A DNA stretch of 64,000 nucleotides from an uncultured Burkholderiales bacterium (GCA_945952065.1 CAMFGY010000017.1:1-64000), one strand, 5' to 3'; shown: positions 18,607 to 28,487, numbered from the stretch's first letter. The notes: generated by a model not told the origin, from the sequence alone. A program made the numbers and translations.

Positions 18607-18640
18607 GGGGCGGGTGCCGCAAGGTGCCCGCCCTTTTTTT
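18607..18640 (+). terminator. Intrinsic terminator of the metalloprotease gene
   Basis: GGGCGGG (18608-18614) pairs with CCCGCCC (18627-18633). Two GC and two GT pairs extend the stem to a GCAA tetraloop, followed by seven Ts. Confidence 0.92.
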
Positions 18641-18748
18641 CGTGCGGCATGGCGGTGCTTGTCTTGTTCCTGAATCACAATCGGCCGGTTTTGAAAACAA
18701 GTCGCGGCATCGTCTGGGCCAGGGCGAGCAGTACGGGGAGGGGTCTCG

Positions 18749-19753
18749 ATGAGCTATGTGTTGGGTGCAGCGGATAACGCCTTGATTTGCGGCTTTGTGC
18801 TGGCCCCGGGCCACAAAGGGCGCGCCATTGGGCTGAGCGAGGCGATGGCATGGCTGGCGCAAGACCCGCAAGCCACCGGCCAAGAGTTTTTGTGGCTGCA
18901 CTTCAACCTCACCGACACCAGCGCCGAGAAGTGGATGCAGCTCAATCTGAGCCTGCCGCCGGAGTTCTTCGAGGCGCTGCGTGAGGGCTCGCGCTCCACC
19001 CGCATTGAAGATGCCTCCGACAACTTGATCGCGGTGGTCAACGATGTGGCCTTCGAGTTCTCATTTGATCCCTCGCAAATTGCCACGCTGTGGGTGAATG
19101 TGAGTGAGCGGGTGCTGGTCAGCGCGCGTGCGCATCCCTTGCGTTCCATCGACCGCCTGCGTCAAGCGGTCAAAGACGGTGCCTGCTTCAGCTCCAGCGT
19201 CGAGCTCCTGAACCATTTGATGAATGACCAGGGCGATGTGTTGGTGCGCATCGTGCGCGAGGCGACGCTGCAGGTGGACCACATCGAAGACGGCCTGTTG
19301 GGCGGCCGTTTGCAGAAAAAACGCGGCGAGCTGGGGCAGTTGCGCCGGGTGCTGGTGCGCTTACAAAGACTGTTAGCACCGGAGCCGGGCGCTTTGTTCC
19401 GACTGCTGCGGCAGCCGCCGCCCTGGGTGGCCGCTCATGATTTGGATGAGCTGCGTCAGGCCACGGAGGAGTTCTCATTGGTGATTCGCGATCTCTCGGC
19501 GCTGCAAGAGCGCATCAAGCTCTTGCAAGAAGAGATGGCGGCGCAGGTGGGCGAGCAGACCAACCGCAGCGTTTTCACCTTGACCGTGGTGACGGTGCTG
19601 GCGCTGCCCATCAACATCATGGCCGGTATGTTTGGTATGAATGTGGGCGGCATTCCGCTGTCCGACCACCCGCACGGCTTTGCCATCTTGGCCGTGGTGG
19701 TGCTGTGCTTTACCGTGGTGGCAGCCTGGCTGGCGTTTCGCAAAAAGGACTGA
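18749..19753 (+). CDS. zntB: CorA-family divalent cation transporter, ZntB-like
   Basis: A 334-residue CorA-fold protein. The large cytosolic N-terminal domain ends in a long helix with a coiled-coil pattern. Two C-terminal membrane helices follow, with the pore signature GMN in MFGMNVGGIPL between them; the GMNVGGIP form is characteristic of ZntB zinc transporters rather than CorA magnesium channels. The C-terminal FRKKD tail is basic. A purine-rich GGGGAGGGG site precedes ATG 18749. It converges on mpl. Confidence 0.88.
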   Translation: MSYVLGAADNALICGFVLAPGHKGRAIGLSEAMAWLAQDPQATGQEFLWLHFNLTDTSAEKWMQLNLSLPPEFFEALREGSRSTRIEDASDNLIAVVNDVAFEFSFDPSQIATLWVNVSERVLVSARAHPLRSIDRLRQAVKDGACFSSSVELLNHLMNDQGDVLVRIVREATLQVDHIEDGLLGGRLQKKRGELGQLRRVLVRLQRLLAPEPGALFRLLRQPPPWVAAHDLDELRQATEEFSLVIRDLSALQERIKLLQEEMAAQVGEQTNRSVFTLTVVTVLALPINIMAGMFGMNVGGIPLSDHPHGFAILAVVVLCFTVVAAWLAFRKKD

Positions 19754-19795
19754 GCGCAGCGCTTCAAGCCCGCGCTGCACGACTCACGGCCAGTT

Positions 19796-21172
19796 TCAGC
19801 GTGCGGCCAGGGCCGCCAGCAGCTTGTCGTGGATGCCGCCAAAGCCGCCATTGCTCATGCACAGCAAATGGTCGCCCGGCTTGGCGTGCTTGAGCACTGC
19901 GGCCACCAGCGCGTCGACATCGGCGCCCACATGGGCTTGCGCGCCCAGCGGCGCCAGCGCCTCTTTGGCATCCCAGTCCAGGCCCAGCTGATTGCAAAAG
20001 CTCAGGTCGGCTTCTTCCAGCGCCCAGGGCAGCTGAGCCTTCATGGCGCCCAGCTTCATGGTGTTGGAGCGCGGCTCAAAAATCGCCAGGATGCGCTCGG
20101 CCGGTGCAATGCGTCGGCGCAGGCCGTTGACCGTGGTGCGGATGGCCGTGGGGTGGTGAGCAAAGTCGTCATAGACCTTGATGACCCCACCCGTAGCGGC
20201 CACCTCGCCGCGCAACTCCATGCGACGGCGCACGTTTTTGAACTCGGCCAAGGCCGCTGCGCTTTGCTCGGGCGTCACGCCCAGATGCTCGGCCGCGGCA
20301 ATCGCGGCCAGGGCGTTGAGCTGGTTGTGCTCGCCGTACAGCGACCATTCCACCCGCGCCACCTTCAGGCTGCCACGCAGCACATCAAAAGCCTGCGGTT
20401 CGCCGCGCGCGCGCAGGGTGCCGCTTTCTTCCTTGCGGGCGCCAAAGCGCTGCACATCACTCCAGCAGCCACGGCTGAGCACGCGCTGCAAGGCCTCTTC
20501 ACGCGCATTGACGACGATGCGCCCGCTGGCGGGCACGGTGCGCACCAGATGGTGGAACTGGGTTTCGATGGCGGCCAGGTCGGCAAAGATGTCGGCGTGG
20601 TCAAACTCCAGGTTGTTCAGCACCGCGGTGCGGGGCCGGTAGTGCACAAACTTGCTGCGCTTGTCGAAAAAGGCGGTGTCGTATTCGTCCGCTTCGATGA
20701 CAAAGGCCGGGCCCTCGCCGAGCCGGGCCGAGACGCCAAAGTTTTGCGGCACACCGCCGACCAAAAAGCCCGGCTTCAAGCCCGCGTGTTCCAGGATCCA
20801 GGCCAGCATCGACGTGGTGCTGGTTTTGCCGTGGGTGCCGGCCACGGCCAAGACATGGCGACCCTGCAACACATGCTCGGCCAGGAATTGCGGGCCGCTG
20901 GTGTAGGGCAGACCGGCATCCAAAATGGCTTCCATCAAGGGGAATTTTTCCCCACGGGTGACCACATTGCCGATCACAAACAGATCGGGCTTGAGGCTCA
21001 GCTGCTCGGCGCCAAAGCCGCTGATCAGCTCGATGCCCAGCGCTTGCAACTGATCGCTCATCGGCGGGTAGACATTGGCGTCGCAGCCGGTGACCTTGTG
21101 GCCCGCCTCGCGCGCCAATGCGGCCAAGCCGCCCATGAAAGTGCCGCAGATGCCGAGGATGTGAATGTGCAT
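19796..21172 (-). CDS. mpl: UDP-MurNAc:L-Ala-gamma-D-Glu-meso-DAP ligase
   Basis: A 458-residue Mur-ligase-family enzyme that attaches recycled murein tripeptide to UDP-MurNAc. It starts MHIHILGICGTFMGGLA, the Mpl version of the UDP-binding loop (MurC has a different context). The ATP loop is GTHGKTSTTSML near residue 110, and the Mur signature EADEYDTAFFDKRSKFVHY follows. The longer frame upstream adds 20 residues with no similarity, so ATG 21172 was chosen. It forms a minus-strand group with the HAD phosphatase and hemL. Confidence 0.95.
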   Translation of the reverse strand: MHIHILGICGTFMGGLAALAREAGHKVTGCDANVYPPMSDQLQALGIELISGFGAEQLSLKPDLFVIGNVVTRGEKFPLMEAILDAGLPYTSGPQFLAEHVLQGRHVLAVAGTHGKTSTTSMLAWILEHAGLKPGFLVGGVPQNFGVSARLGEGPAFVIEADEYDTAFFDKRSKFVHYRPRTAVLNNLEFDHADIFADLAAIETQFHHLVRTVPASGRIVVNAREEALQRVLSRGCWSDVQRFGARKEESGTLRARGEPQAFDVLRGSLKVARVEWSLYGEHNQLNALAAIAAAEHLGVTPEQSAAALAEFKNVRRRMELRGEVAATGGVIKVYDDFAHHPTAIRTTVNGLRRRIAPAERILAIFEPRSNTMKLGAMKAQLPWALEEADLSFCNQLGLDWDAKEALAPLGAQAHVGADVDALVAAVLKHAKPGDHLLCMSNGGFGGIHDKLLAALAAR

Positions 21173-21194
21173 GGCGTGAAATACGTGCAAAAGG

Positions 21195-21872
21195 TCAGGC
21201 GCCGAACCAGTGCGGGCAGCGCTCCAAAACATGGTTCAAGGAGGGCAAGTTGGTGCAGCGATCGGCCACTGCCGGGTCGGGCTGCTTCAGATCGGGCACC
21301 AAAACCACGCCCATGCCGGCACTCAAGCCGCCCTGGGCGCCGTAGCTGCTGTCTTCAAACACCAAGGCATGAGCAGGAGCCGTGCCAAGGCTTTGCGCAG
21401 CCAGCAGAAAAAGATCGGGGTGCGGTTTGCCGCGTTGCACCTGATCCCCACCGTGAACCCTGGGGCCGAAAAACTCCAGCAATCCAGCCAGCCCGAGGCG
21501 GCGCTGAACTTCGGCGTGGCGGGTGGAGGAGGCCAGGGCCATGGGCACGCCTTGGGCTTTCAATTGCGTCAGCAATGCCAGGGCGCCAGGCTTCAAGTCG
21601 AAGCCACGGCCCTGGAGTTGGGCATGGACCTCTTCATCCACCGCCTCATACATGGCCTCGGCGCGCGCAGGGGAGCCCAGCTTTTCAGCCATCAAAAGCA
21701 AGGTGTCGCGCCGATTGATGCCGACCGTCAGCAGATAGTCGGCCTCGCTGAGTGGCGTGCCCGCAGCCGCGCTTTGGCGCAGCCAGGCGTCACGGATGGG
21801 CCGCTCGGAGTCGAGCAGCAGGCCGTCCATATCGAAGATGGCCGCGGTAAAGCGGCGGCCGGTGTGTGGCAT
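21195..21872 (-). CDS. HAD-superfamily phosphatase (beta-phosphoglucomutase-like)
   Basis: A 225-residue HAD subfamily IA hydrolase. Motif I is FDMDGLLLDSE with both catalytic Asp residues, motif II is the Ser in LASSTRHAEV, motif III the Lys in GKPHPDLFLLA, and motif IV the acidic VFEDSSYGAQGG. The helical cap lies between motifs I and II. The substrate is likely a small phosphate ester (sugar phosphate, phosphoglycolate or nucleotide) but cannot be fixed by sequence. ATG 21872 was chosen because the extra N-terminal 43 residues of the longer frame lie over the hemL end and are not HAD-like. It starts 22 bases after hemL. Confidence 0.88.
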   Translation of the reverse strand: MPHTGRRFTAAIFDMDGLLLDSERPIRDAWLRQSAAAGTPLSEADYLLTVGINRRDTLLLMAEKLGSPARAEAMYEAVDEEVHAQLQGRGFDLKPGALALLTQLKAQGVPMALASSTRHAEVQRRLGLAGLLEFFGPRVHGGDQVQRGKPHPDLFLLAAQSLGTAPAHALVFEDSSYGAQGGLSAGMGVVLVPDLKQPDPAVADRCTNLPSLNHVLERCPHWFGA

Positions 21873-21894
21873 GAGCGTTTGCTGAGGCTGCGGC

Positions 21895-23181
21895 TCAGCG
21901 CAGGGCGTGGCGCGCGGCTTGCAAGGTGGCGTCGATGTCGGCCTCGCTGTGAGCGGCCGAGACAAAACCCGCTTCATAAAGGGCCGGGGCCAAATACACA
22001 CCGGCGTCCAGCATGGCGTGGAAGAAGCGGTTGAAACGCTCTTTATCGGTCTTCATCACGGTCTGGTATTCCTGCGGCAACTGATCCATCAGGAAGAAAC
22101 CAAACATGCCGCCTTGGCAGTCCACGCTGAAGGGCACGCCGTTTTCTTGGGCCACTGCCGCCAGGCCATCCACCAGGCGGCGCGTCTTCGCCGACAGCGC
22201 TTCGAAGAAGCCGGGCTTTTGAATCTCGCGCAAGGTGGCCAGGCCGCAGGCGGTGGCCACCGGGTTGCCGCTCAAGGTGCCGGCTTGGTAGACGCCGCCC
22301 AGCGGCGCCAGGTGCTTCATGATGTCGCGGCTGGCGCCGAAGGCGGCCAGGGGCATGCCACCGCCGATCACCTTGCCAAAGACGCTGATGTCGGGCTTGA
22401 AACCGGGGATCAGGCTGGCGTAATGGCCTTGGGCGCTGTGCAGACCGACGCGAAAGCCGGTCATCACCTCGTCCAGCACCAGCAGTGCGCCGTGCTCGGT
22501 GCAGAGCTCGCGCAGGCGCTTCATGTACGCCGTTTGCGTGCGCACGAAGTTCATATTGCCGGCAATCGGCTCGATGATCACGCAGGCCAGCTCCTTGCCG
22601 TGCAGGGCAAAGGCTTCTTCCAGCTGGGCCAGGTGGTTGAACTCCAGCACCAGGGTGTGCTGGGCCACCTCGGTCGGCACGCCGGCGCTGGTCGGGTGGC
22701 CGAAGGTGGCAAGACCTGACCCCGCCTTGACCAGCAGCGCATCGGTGTGGCCGTGGTAGCAGCCTTCGAACTTGATGAACTTGCTGCGGCCGGTGGCGCC
22801 GCGCGCCAGGCGGATGGCGCTCATCGTGGCCTCGGTGCCCGAAGACACCAGGCGCACCTGCTCCATGCTGGGCACCAGCTTCAAGATCTCTTCGGCCAGT
22901 TCGATCTCACGCTCGGTCGGCGCGCCGAAAGAAAAGCCCTCGCGCGCCGCCTGGGTGACGGCCTCCAGCACGGCGGGGTGGCCGTGGCCCAGAATCATCG
23001 GGCCCCAGGAGCCGATGTAGTCGATATAGCGTTTGCCGTCGGCGTCAATGATGTAGGCGCCTTCACCGCCTTGGATGAAGCGGGGCGTGCCACCGACGGC
23101 GCGGAAAGCGCGCACCGGGGAGTTCACGCCGCCAGGGATCACGCGCTGGGCGCGCTCGAACAAGACTTGGTTTTGAGACAT
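21895..23181 (-). CDS. hemL: Glutamate-1-semialdehyde 2,1-aminomutase
   Basis: A 428-residue PLP enzyme making 5-aminolevulinate in the C5 tetrapyrrole pathway. The N terminus [26 protein letters not shown] and the PLP-lysine region [17 protein letters not shown] are standard, and the [10 protein letters not shown] segment is present. The segment [12 protein letters not shown] is encoded with rare codons (TCA GGT CTT) that coincide with a REP-like word described separately. The hemL/thiD-like/rubredoxin/pilG neighbourhood is typical of betaproteobacteria. Confidence 0.97.
   Translation of the reverse strand: MSQNQVLFERAQRVIPGGVNSPVRAFRAVGGTPRFIQGGEGAYIIDADGKRYIDYIGSWGPMILGHGHPAVLEAVTQAAREGFSFGAPTEREIELAEEILKLVPSMEQVRLVSSGTEATMSAIRLARGATGRSKFIKFEGCYHGHTDALLVKAGSGLATFGHPTSAGVPTEVAQHTLVLEFNHLAQLEEAFALHGKELACVIIEPIAGNMNFVRTQTAYMKRLRELCTEHGALLVLDEVMTGFRVGLHSAQGHYASLIPGFKPDISVFGKVIGGGMPLAAFGASRDIMKHLAPLGGVYQAGTLSGNPVATACGLATLREIQKPGFFEALSAKTRRLVDGLAAVAQENGVPFSVDCQGGMFGFFLMDQLPQEYQTVMKTDKERFNRFFHAMLDAGVYLAPALYEAGFVSAAHSEADIDATLQAARHALR
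22709..22723 (-). repeat. REP-like word inside hemL
   Basis: GCAAGACCTGACCCC on the plus strand, the exact reverse complement of the copy at 57944-57958. It codes for GSGLA of hemL with codons unusual for this genome. Confidence 0.6.
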
Positions 23182-23199
23182 CGAGATGATCAGGTTGAA

Positions 23200-24186
23200 T
23201 TAATGCATGCGGCGCGGCGGGCGACCGGGCGCGGCGTCTTCGAGGCTGAGGCTGCTGGGCTCGGCGCTGCTGCCCGGCGCGACCTTGCCGCCTTCTTCGC
23301 CTTCTTCACCCTCTTCCGGAGGCAGGGCCCAGAAAAAGCGGTCGGGAATGGCATTGCCCATGCCGGGGCGGAAACCGGCGTCGAGCGCCTGGTCCAAAAA
23401 GGACAGCGCTTCGCCCACCGCCGAATGCACTTCGGCACCCACCGACAGCAAGGCGGCCAGCGAAGCCGACAAGGTGTCGCCCGCGCCCACAAAATTGACC
23501 TCAAAGCGCTCGAATTTCTCGCCGGTGATGGGGCCTTGGGGATTGGCCAGCACATTGTCGACAAACTGATTGGCCAGACCGATGCCGGTCACCAAAACAT
23601 GGGCGGCGCCATGCTGGCCGGCCGCCACCGCCAGCTCACGCGGTGAGGCGGGGCGGTCGGCGTCCCAGTCGGGCAGCAAAAAGTCGCTCAGGGTCTTGTG
23701 GTTGCCCACCAGCACATGGGTTTGCGGCAGCACCAGTTCGCGGTAGGCGTCCAAATAACTTTGCTGCTGCTCTTCGTCCAGCCAAGCCACATTGGGCAAA
23801 TAGGCCACCAGTGGCACATCGGGGTAGTCGCTCAGCACCTCGGCCACGGCGCTGACGCCTTCGGGGCTGCCGAGAAAGCCCACCTTCCAGGCCGTCACCG
23901 GCACGTCTTCCAAAATCAAACGCGCTTGCTCGGCAATGGTGTCGGCGTCCAAGGCATGGTGTTCAAAGGCTTCGGCGGTGTCGCGCATGACGATGGCCGT
24001 CACCACCGGCAGGCAATGCGCGCCCATGGCGGCAATGGTGGCCACGTCGCAGGCGATTCCGCCAGCGCCACTGGCTTCGCTGGCATTGAAGCTCATCACA
24101 CAGGCCGGCGCTTGGGCCTGCTCTTGATCATCAAGAGGCAGGGCCGCTTCGGCAGCGCTGGCTGGGGGGACAGGTGTTTTGCTCAT
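23200..24186 (-). CDS. ThiD-like hydroxymethylpyrimidine/phosphomethylpyrimidine kinase
   Basis: A 328-residue ribokinase-fold protein. The N-terminal substrate loop reads FNASEASGAGGIACDVATIAAMGAH, matching the ThiD pattern, and the anion-hole/catalytic motif is NFVGAGDTLSA. Classical ThiD has GTGC at that place; GAGD is the general PfkB/ribokinase version. A Glu-rich and basic tail of about 40 residues (after PDRFFWALPP) is unusual. It may phosphorylate HMP or a pyridoxal-like substrate; thiamine is the likeliest pathway by family. ATG 24186 is chosen because the upstream extension of the frame is not conserved-looking. It lies 18 bases before hemL. Confidence 0.8.
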   Translation of the reverse strand: MSKTPVPPASAAEAALPLDDQEQAQAPACVMSFNASEASGAGGIACDVATIAAMGAHCLPVVTAIVMRDTAEAFEHHALDADTIAEQARLILEDVPVTAWKVGFLGSPEGVSAVAEVLSDYPDVPLVAYLPNVAWLDEEQQQSYLDAYRELVLPQTHVLVGNHKTLSDFLLPDWDADRPASPRELAVAAGQHGAAHVLVTGIGLANQFVDNVLANPQGPITGEKFERFEVNFVGAGDTLSASLAALLSVGAEVHSAVGEALSFLDQALDAGFRPGMGNAIPDRFFWALPPEEGEEGEEGGKVAPGSSAEPSSLSLEDAAPGRPPRRMH

Positions 24187-24366
24187 AGTGTTGCGGCGCG
24201 ATCGGTCGGGTTCTGCAGTAAAGGTTAGCGTGCGATGACTGCAATGGGCTGGCCGCAGGCGGCAAGACCGCGCCAGATCCATGAGGCGGGGCAAGCGTGC
24301 AAAACGAACGAATTCGCTGTTGCATCCTTGCCGATTTTCCTGCCCCGGTGGAATTGCCGGCGTGGC

Positions 24367-24372
24367 TACAAT
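24367..24372 (+). promoter_or_regulatory. Candidate -10 box for the rubredoxin gene
   Basis: TACAAT lies 34 bases upstream of the chosen GTG start. No good -35 is seen at 16-18 bases, so this is a weak assignment. Confidence 0.4.
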
Positions 24373-24405
24373 CTTTGCATTGTAGTGAGCAAAAAGAACC
24401 CCATC

Positions 24406-24579
24406 GTGAGCAACCCAAGTACCTGGATGTGCCTGATTTGTGGCTGGATTTACGACGAGGCCGCGGGGGATCCGGAGCACGGGATTCCGCCCGGCACGCC
24501 CTGGGCCGCTGTTGATATGAACTGGACTTGCCCCGAATGCGGTGCGCGCAAGGACGACTTCGAGATGGTTGCAATTTGA
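24406..24579 (+). CDS. Rubredoxin
   Basis: A 57-residue iron-only electron carrier. Two CxxC pairs are visible: MCLICGWIYDEAAGDPEHGI and WTCPECGARKDDFEMV, the standard rubredoxin spacing. Three in-frame starts are possible: GTG 24385, GTG 24406 and ATG 24427. GTG 24406 gives the usual short lead (SNPSTW) before the first cysteine and is preferred; 24427 would start one residue before it. In betaproteobacteria a rubredoxin regularly precedes the Pil-Chp genes, though no functional link to twitching is established. Confidence 0.92.
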   Translation: MSNPSTWMCLICGWIYDEAAGDPEHGIPPGTPWAAVDMNWTCPECGARKDDFEMVAI

Positions 24580-24680
24580 TGCGATCTCGGGGCTTGTTCG
24601 TCTGATCAAATGCTTGGCTGACGGGCATACTGCGGCAGCCGAGGCGCTTGAGTGCCTCGTGGCTTTGAGGAGAAACAAGC

Positions 24681-25085
24681 TTGGACCTGCAAGTTCCTGA
24701 AGGCAGCCCTGCATATGCCGCCAAGGTGTTGGTCATTGATGACAGCAACACGATTCGGCGCAGCGCGGAGATTTTTCTGAAGCAAGGCGGCCACGAGGTG
24801 GTGCTCGCCGAAGACGGTTTCGATGCGCTGGCCAAGCTGAGCGAGTACCAGCCCGATCTGGTGTTTTGCGACATCTTGATGCCGCGCCTGGATGGCTATC
24901 AAACCTGCGCCATCATCAAGCGCAACCCCTTGTTCGCCGGCGTGCCGGTGGTGATGCTGTCCAGCAAGGACGGCTTGTTCGACAAGGCGCGGGGCCGCAT
25001 GGTCGGCTCGCAAGACTACCTCACCAAGCCCTTCACCAAGGATCAATTGCTGCAGACGGTGCAGATGCACCGGCGCGAGGCCTGA
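24681..25085 (+). CDS. pilG: Twitching motility response regulator PilG
   Basis: A 134-residue single-domain receiver. The acidic pair is in VLVIDDSNTIRRSAEIFL, the phospho-acceptor is D64 in FCDILMPRLDGYQ, the switch Ser is in VVMLSSKDG and the Lys in YLTKPFTKDQL. There is no output domain, as in Pseudomonas PilG, which relays signals from ChpA to the type IV pilus extension motor. Translation starts at TTG 24681: GAGGAG lies eight bases upstream and no ATG is available at the right place. It is the first gene of the chemosensory operon. Confidence 0.93.
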   Translation: MDLQVPEGSPAYAAKVLVIDDSNTIRRSAEIFLKQGGHEVVLAEDGFDALAKLSEYQPDLVFCDILMPRLDGYQTCAIIKRNPLFAGVPVVMLSSKDGLFDKARGRMVGSQDYLTKPFTKDQLLQTVQMHRREA

Positions 25086-25192
25086 TGCGCGCCGCCTGGG
25101 GCTTTGTGCCCATTGCTGTCTGTGGCCCTTTCTATCAACTTGCCGACCGTTTTGCCGCCGCCGCCGTCGCTGGCGCTGCCTGAGGAATCGCG

Positions 25193-25558
25193 ATGCCTAT
25201 TCACAAAATCCTGCTGGTTGATGATTCCAAGACCGAGTTGCATGTGCTGAGTGATCTCTTGATCAAGCGCGGCTACTCGGTGCGCACCGCCGAAAACGGC
25301 GAAGAAGCGATGAAGCGACTGGCCGAAGAAACGCCCGACCTGATTCTCATGGACGTGGTGATGCCCGGCCAGAACGGCTTTCAGCTGACCCGCACCATCA
25401 CCCGTGACGAGCGCTTTGCCGCCGTGCCGGTGATCATGTGCACCAGCAAAAACCAAGAAACCGACAAGGTCTGGGGCATGCGTCAAGGCGCGCGCGACTA
25501 TGTGGTCAAGCCCGTCAAGGCCGAGGAGTTGTTGGCCAAGATCAAGGCCTTGGGCTGA
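25193..25558 (+). CDS. pilH: Twitching motility response regulator PilH
   Basis: A 121-residue single-domain receiver beginning IHKILLVDDSKTELHVLSDLL. D54 in LILMDVVMPGQNGFQLTR is the phosphorylation site, with the switch region PVIMCTSKNQETD and the Lys in YVVKPVKAEEL. In Pseudomonas PilH competes with PilG or acts as phosphate sink and favours retraction. It is 107 bases after pilG and 28 bases before pilI, so cotranscription is likely. Confidence 0.92.
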   Translation: MPIHKILLVDDSKTELHVLSDLLIKRGYSVRTAENGEEAMKRLAEETPDLILMDVVMPGQNGFQLTRTITRDERFAAVPVIMCTSKNQETDKVWGMRQGARDYVVKPVKAEELLAKIKALG

Positions 25559-25586
25559 GCCCCAACCGTCCTTTCCCATCAGCGTC

Positions 25587-26129
25587 ATGAGCAAAAGCCA
25601 CGCCCTGCGAGAACTTCAACAACGGCTGGCGCAGCGCATGCAAGCGGCGCGCGAGCAGCAAACCCAGGTGGCCAATTGGTTGGCCGTCGAATGCGCGGGC
25701 TATGGGCTCTTGCTGTCTTTGAAAGAGGCGGCTGAAATCTTTACCCCGGTCGCCATCAAGCCGGTGCCGTACTCGCAGCCTTGGTTGCTGGGTGTGGCCA
25801 ATTTACGCGGCGGCCTTTTCACAGTCATCGATCTGGCGGTGTTTTTGGGTTTGCGTGACAGCAGCGCACGGGTCGATGCGGGGCAGGCTCGCTTGGTGTC
25901 TTTGAATCCCGAGCTCAATATCAACTGCGCGCTGTGGGTGGATCGCTTGGTCGGCCTGCGCGCGGACGAGCAATTGCAGATCGAAGCCCTGCCGCCGGAG
26001 GCCTTGTTGCCAGGGGCTCGGCCACGTTTTGCGGGGCCGCGGATGCGCGACAGCGAAGGTCGATCGTGGCAACAACTGCATTTGGATGCCCTTTCAAAGC
26101 ATGAACAGTTCTTGCAGGTTGTGGTTTGA
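25587..26129 (+). CDS. pilI: CheW-like adaptor PilI
   Basis: A 180-residue CheW-domain protein that links the receptor PilJ to the kinase ChpA. A helical N terminus (LRELQQRLAQRMQAAREQQTQ) precedes a CheW fold starting GYGLLLSLKEAAEIFTP. The family hallmark GVANLRGGLFTVIDLAVFLG is near residue 70. ATG 25587 was chosen; the longer open frame to the left overlaps pilH and is not related. It is followed by pilJ after 63 bases. Confidence 0.92.
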   Translation: MSKSHALRELQQRLAQRMQAAREQQTQVANWLAVECAGYGLLLSLKEAAEIFTPVAIKPVPYSQPWLLGVANLRGGLFTVIDLAVFLGLRDSSARVDAGQARLVSLNPELNINCALWVDRLVGLRADEQLQIEALPPEALLPGARPRFAGPRMRDSEGRSWQQLHLDALSKHEQFLQVVV

Positions 26130-26192
26130 TTCGGAGTTAGCAAGAACTAGGCTGGCCGCGTGCTGGCAAACACACGAGATCACGAGGGTGAG

Positions 26193-28487
26193 ATGAGCTT
26201 CCTGGACAAGATCAAGAACCTGGGCAAGACCGATTCCGAAGCAGCGCGCGAGGCCTCTCGCTCGCCAGGCGTCGCCAGCGATCTGGCGCCGCTTTCGACC
26301 CAAGCTCAGGCTTCAGGCAGCAGCCGCCCCAGTGAGGCGTCCATCATTTCTGAAGCCTTGCCCACCGAAGTGGTCAGCACCGAGTTTGGCGAGACCACCG
26401 CCACCTTTGCCACCACCACCTCCACGGTGTCTGAGCCCCGGCCTTTGCATGTGCCGAGCAAGAGCGGCCGTCGACAGGCGGTTTTGACTTTGTTGGTGGC
26501 CTTAGGGCTGGTGGGCACTGCGGCCACGGTGAGCTTGAGTCTCTTGGGTGGCTCGCGCAATGCGGCGCAGGTGCGCGCCACCGGTCAGGCCTTGATGCAG
26601 TCGCAGCGCTTGGCCAAATCGGTCTCTGCAGCGCTGGTGGGCAACGGCGCCGCCTTCGCCGAACTGCGCGAAAGCGTCAGCACCCTGGGGACGGTGGTCG
26701 GCAGTCTGCGCACCGGCTCGGGGGACTTGGCCATCGCGCCGACCGCGGTGCAGCCCAGTTTGGAAGCGGTGTGGCCGCTGGTGCAAAGAGCCGAGAAAAA
26801 CGGCCAGTTGGTGCAGTCGCAGGAAAAGGTCTTGACCGAGGTGGGGCAATCCTTGCGCGCCATCAATCGGCAGTCGTCTGATTTGCTGGAAAGCGCGGAT
26901 GCGGTGGCGGCCGAGGCCTTGCAGCAGGGCGCTTCAGCGGCTGAGATTTCAGCCGCCGGCCAGTTGGTGATGTTGACCCAGCGCATCGGCAAGAGCGCCA
27001 ATGAATTCCTGACGCAAGAGGGCGTGAGCCCCGAGGCGGTGTTCCTGCTCGGCAAGGATTTGAACTCCTTCAAGCTCATCACCGAAGCCTTGTTGAATGG
27101 CAGCTCCGAGCTCAAGCTCAGCGCCGCCAAAGACGCGCAGATGCGCACCCGGCTGAACACCTTGCTCAAGCAGTATGAGCAGACCCGCAGCCAGGCCAGT
27201 TCCATCTTGGGCAATTTGCAAGGCTTGGTTGCGGCGCGGGAAGCGCAGACCAGCATCTTGGCCGACAGCGAGGCGCTGCGCAAAGGTCTGGAGCAGGTGG
27301 CGATTGAGCTGGAAAAAGCGGGCGGCGTCAGTCTGTGGTTGATCGGCTTGATGCTGGCCTCTCTGACTTCCCTGGCGGTGGGCGCCTTGGGCTTCTTGCG
27401 TTTTTATGTGGCCGACCAAGCGCAACGTGCGCAGATGGCCGAGGCGCAAAAAGCCGAGGCCGAGGCGCAGGAGCGTGAAGCCAAGCGCGTCAATGATGCC
27501 AATCAGGCGGCGATTTTGCGTTTGATGAATGAGCTGCAATCGGTGGCCGAAGGTGACTTGACCCAACAAGCGACGGTGACCGAAGACATCACCGGCGCGA
27601 TTGCCGACTCGGTGAACTACACCGTGGAAGAGCTGCGCAATCTGGTCAGTCAGGTGCAAAACACCGCCGCGCGGGTGACGGAAACCACCGGCCAGGTGGA
27701 CCAGACCTCCACCGATCTTTTGGCTGCGTCCAAAGAGCAGTTGCATGAAATCCGCTCCACCGGTGAGGCGGTGCTGATGATGGCCAGCCGCATCAACGAG
27801 GTGTCGCATCAGGCCCAGGCCACCGCCACGGTGGCGCGCCAGTCGCGTGAAGCGGCCGAATCCGGCTTGCAGGCCATGCAAAACAATATCAGCGGCATGA
27901 ACGCCATCCGCGAGCATATTCAAGAGACCTCCAAGCGCATCAAGCGCCTGGGCGAGTCCTCCCAAGAGATTGGTGAGATCACCGAGCTGATTTCTGACAT
28001 TACCGAACAGACCAATGTGCTGGCGCTGAACGCGGCCATTCAAGCCGCTTCGGCCGGGGAGGCCGGGCGTGGCTTCTCGGTGGTGGCTGAGGAAGTGCAG
28101 CGCTTGGCGGAGCGCTCCGGCGATGCGACGCGGCGCATTGCGGCGCTGGTGAAGACGATTCAGACCGACACCCACGACGCGGTGGCCGCCATGGAGCGCT
28201 CGACCTTGGGCGTGGTGCAGGGCACGCGCTTGTCCGATGCGGCCGGCCGTGCGCTGGAGGAGATTGACGCGGTGTCGCGCCGTCTGGACGAATTGATTGC
28301 GCAGATTTCCGGTCAGGCGCTCAGCGAAGCGCGCTCCGCCAACGAGGTCGCTTCGAATATTCAGCACATTTTTGCGGTGACCGAGCAGACCAGTGAGGGC
28401 ACCCGCTCCACGGCGCAAATGGTGCATGAGTTGTCCCGTTCGGCCGATGCCTTGAAGGCGTCGGTGGCGCGGTTCAAGGTCAGCTAA
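26193..28487 (+). CDS. pilJ: Type IV pilus methyl-accepting chemotaxis protein PilJ
   Basis: A 764-residue transmembrane receptor. A 95-residue Ser/Thr-rich cytosolic lead precedes the first membrane helix ([22 protein letters not shown]). The large periplasmic region (about 120-375) contains two PilJ-type helical modules, and a second helix follows near 380-402. A HAMP-like segment and the long methyl-accepting coiled coil come next, with the hairpin tip [28 protein letters not shown] 26193 has GAGGGTG just upstream. In Pseudomonas PilJ senses pilus attachment. No pilK-like methyltransferase gene follows. Confidence 0.93.
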   Translation: MSFLDKIKNLGKTDSEAAREASRSPGVASDLAPLSTQAQASGSSRPSEASIISEALPTEVVSTEFGETTATFATTTSTVSEPRPLHVPSKSGRRQAVLTLLVALGLVGTAATVSLSLLGGSRNAAQVRATGQALMQSQRLAKSVSAALVGNGAAFAELRESVSTLGTVVGSLRTGSGDLAIAPTAVQPSLEAVWPLVQRAEKNGQLVQSQEKVLTEVGQSLRAINRQSSDLLESADAVAAEALQQGASAAEISAAGQLVMLTQRIGKSANEFLTQEGVSPEAVFLLGKDLNSFKLITEALLNGSSELKLSAAKDAQMRTRLNTLLKQYEQTRSQASSILGNLQGLVAAREAQTSILADSEALRKGLEQVAIELEKAGGVSLWLIGLMLASLTSLAVGALGFLRFYVADQAQRAQMAEAQKAEAEAQEREAKRVNDANQAAILRLMNELQSVAEGDLTQQATVTEDITGAIADSVNYTVEELRNLVSQVQNTAARVTETTGQVDQTSTDLLAASKEQLHEIRSTGEAVLMMASRINEVSHQAQATATVARQSREAAESGLQAMQNNISGMNAIREHIQETSKRIKRLGESSQEIGEITELISDITEQTNVLALNAAIQAASAGEAGRGFSVVAEEVQRLAERSGDATRRIAALVKTIQTDTHDAVAAMERSTLGVVQGTRLSDAAGRALEEIDAVSRRLDELIAQISGQALSEARSANEVASNIQHIFAVTEQTSEGTRSTAQMVHELSRSADALKASVARFKVS

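Noticed and set aside
16395-18650. 751-residue open frame antisense to the metalloprotease gene
   Set aside because: Shadow of the plus-strand gene, which has the lipobox and the HExxHxxGxxH site.
19829-21718. 629-residue plus-strand frame over mpl and the HAD gene
   Set aside because: It spans two well-defined minus-strand genes with intact motifs and shows no family features.
23200-24714. N-terminally extended form of the ThiD-like kinase
   Set aside because: The extension runs across the divergent promoter region and through the rubredoxin gene on the other strand; the kinase fold begins after ATG 24186.
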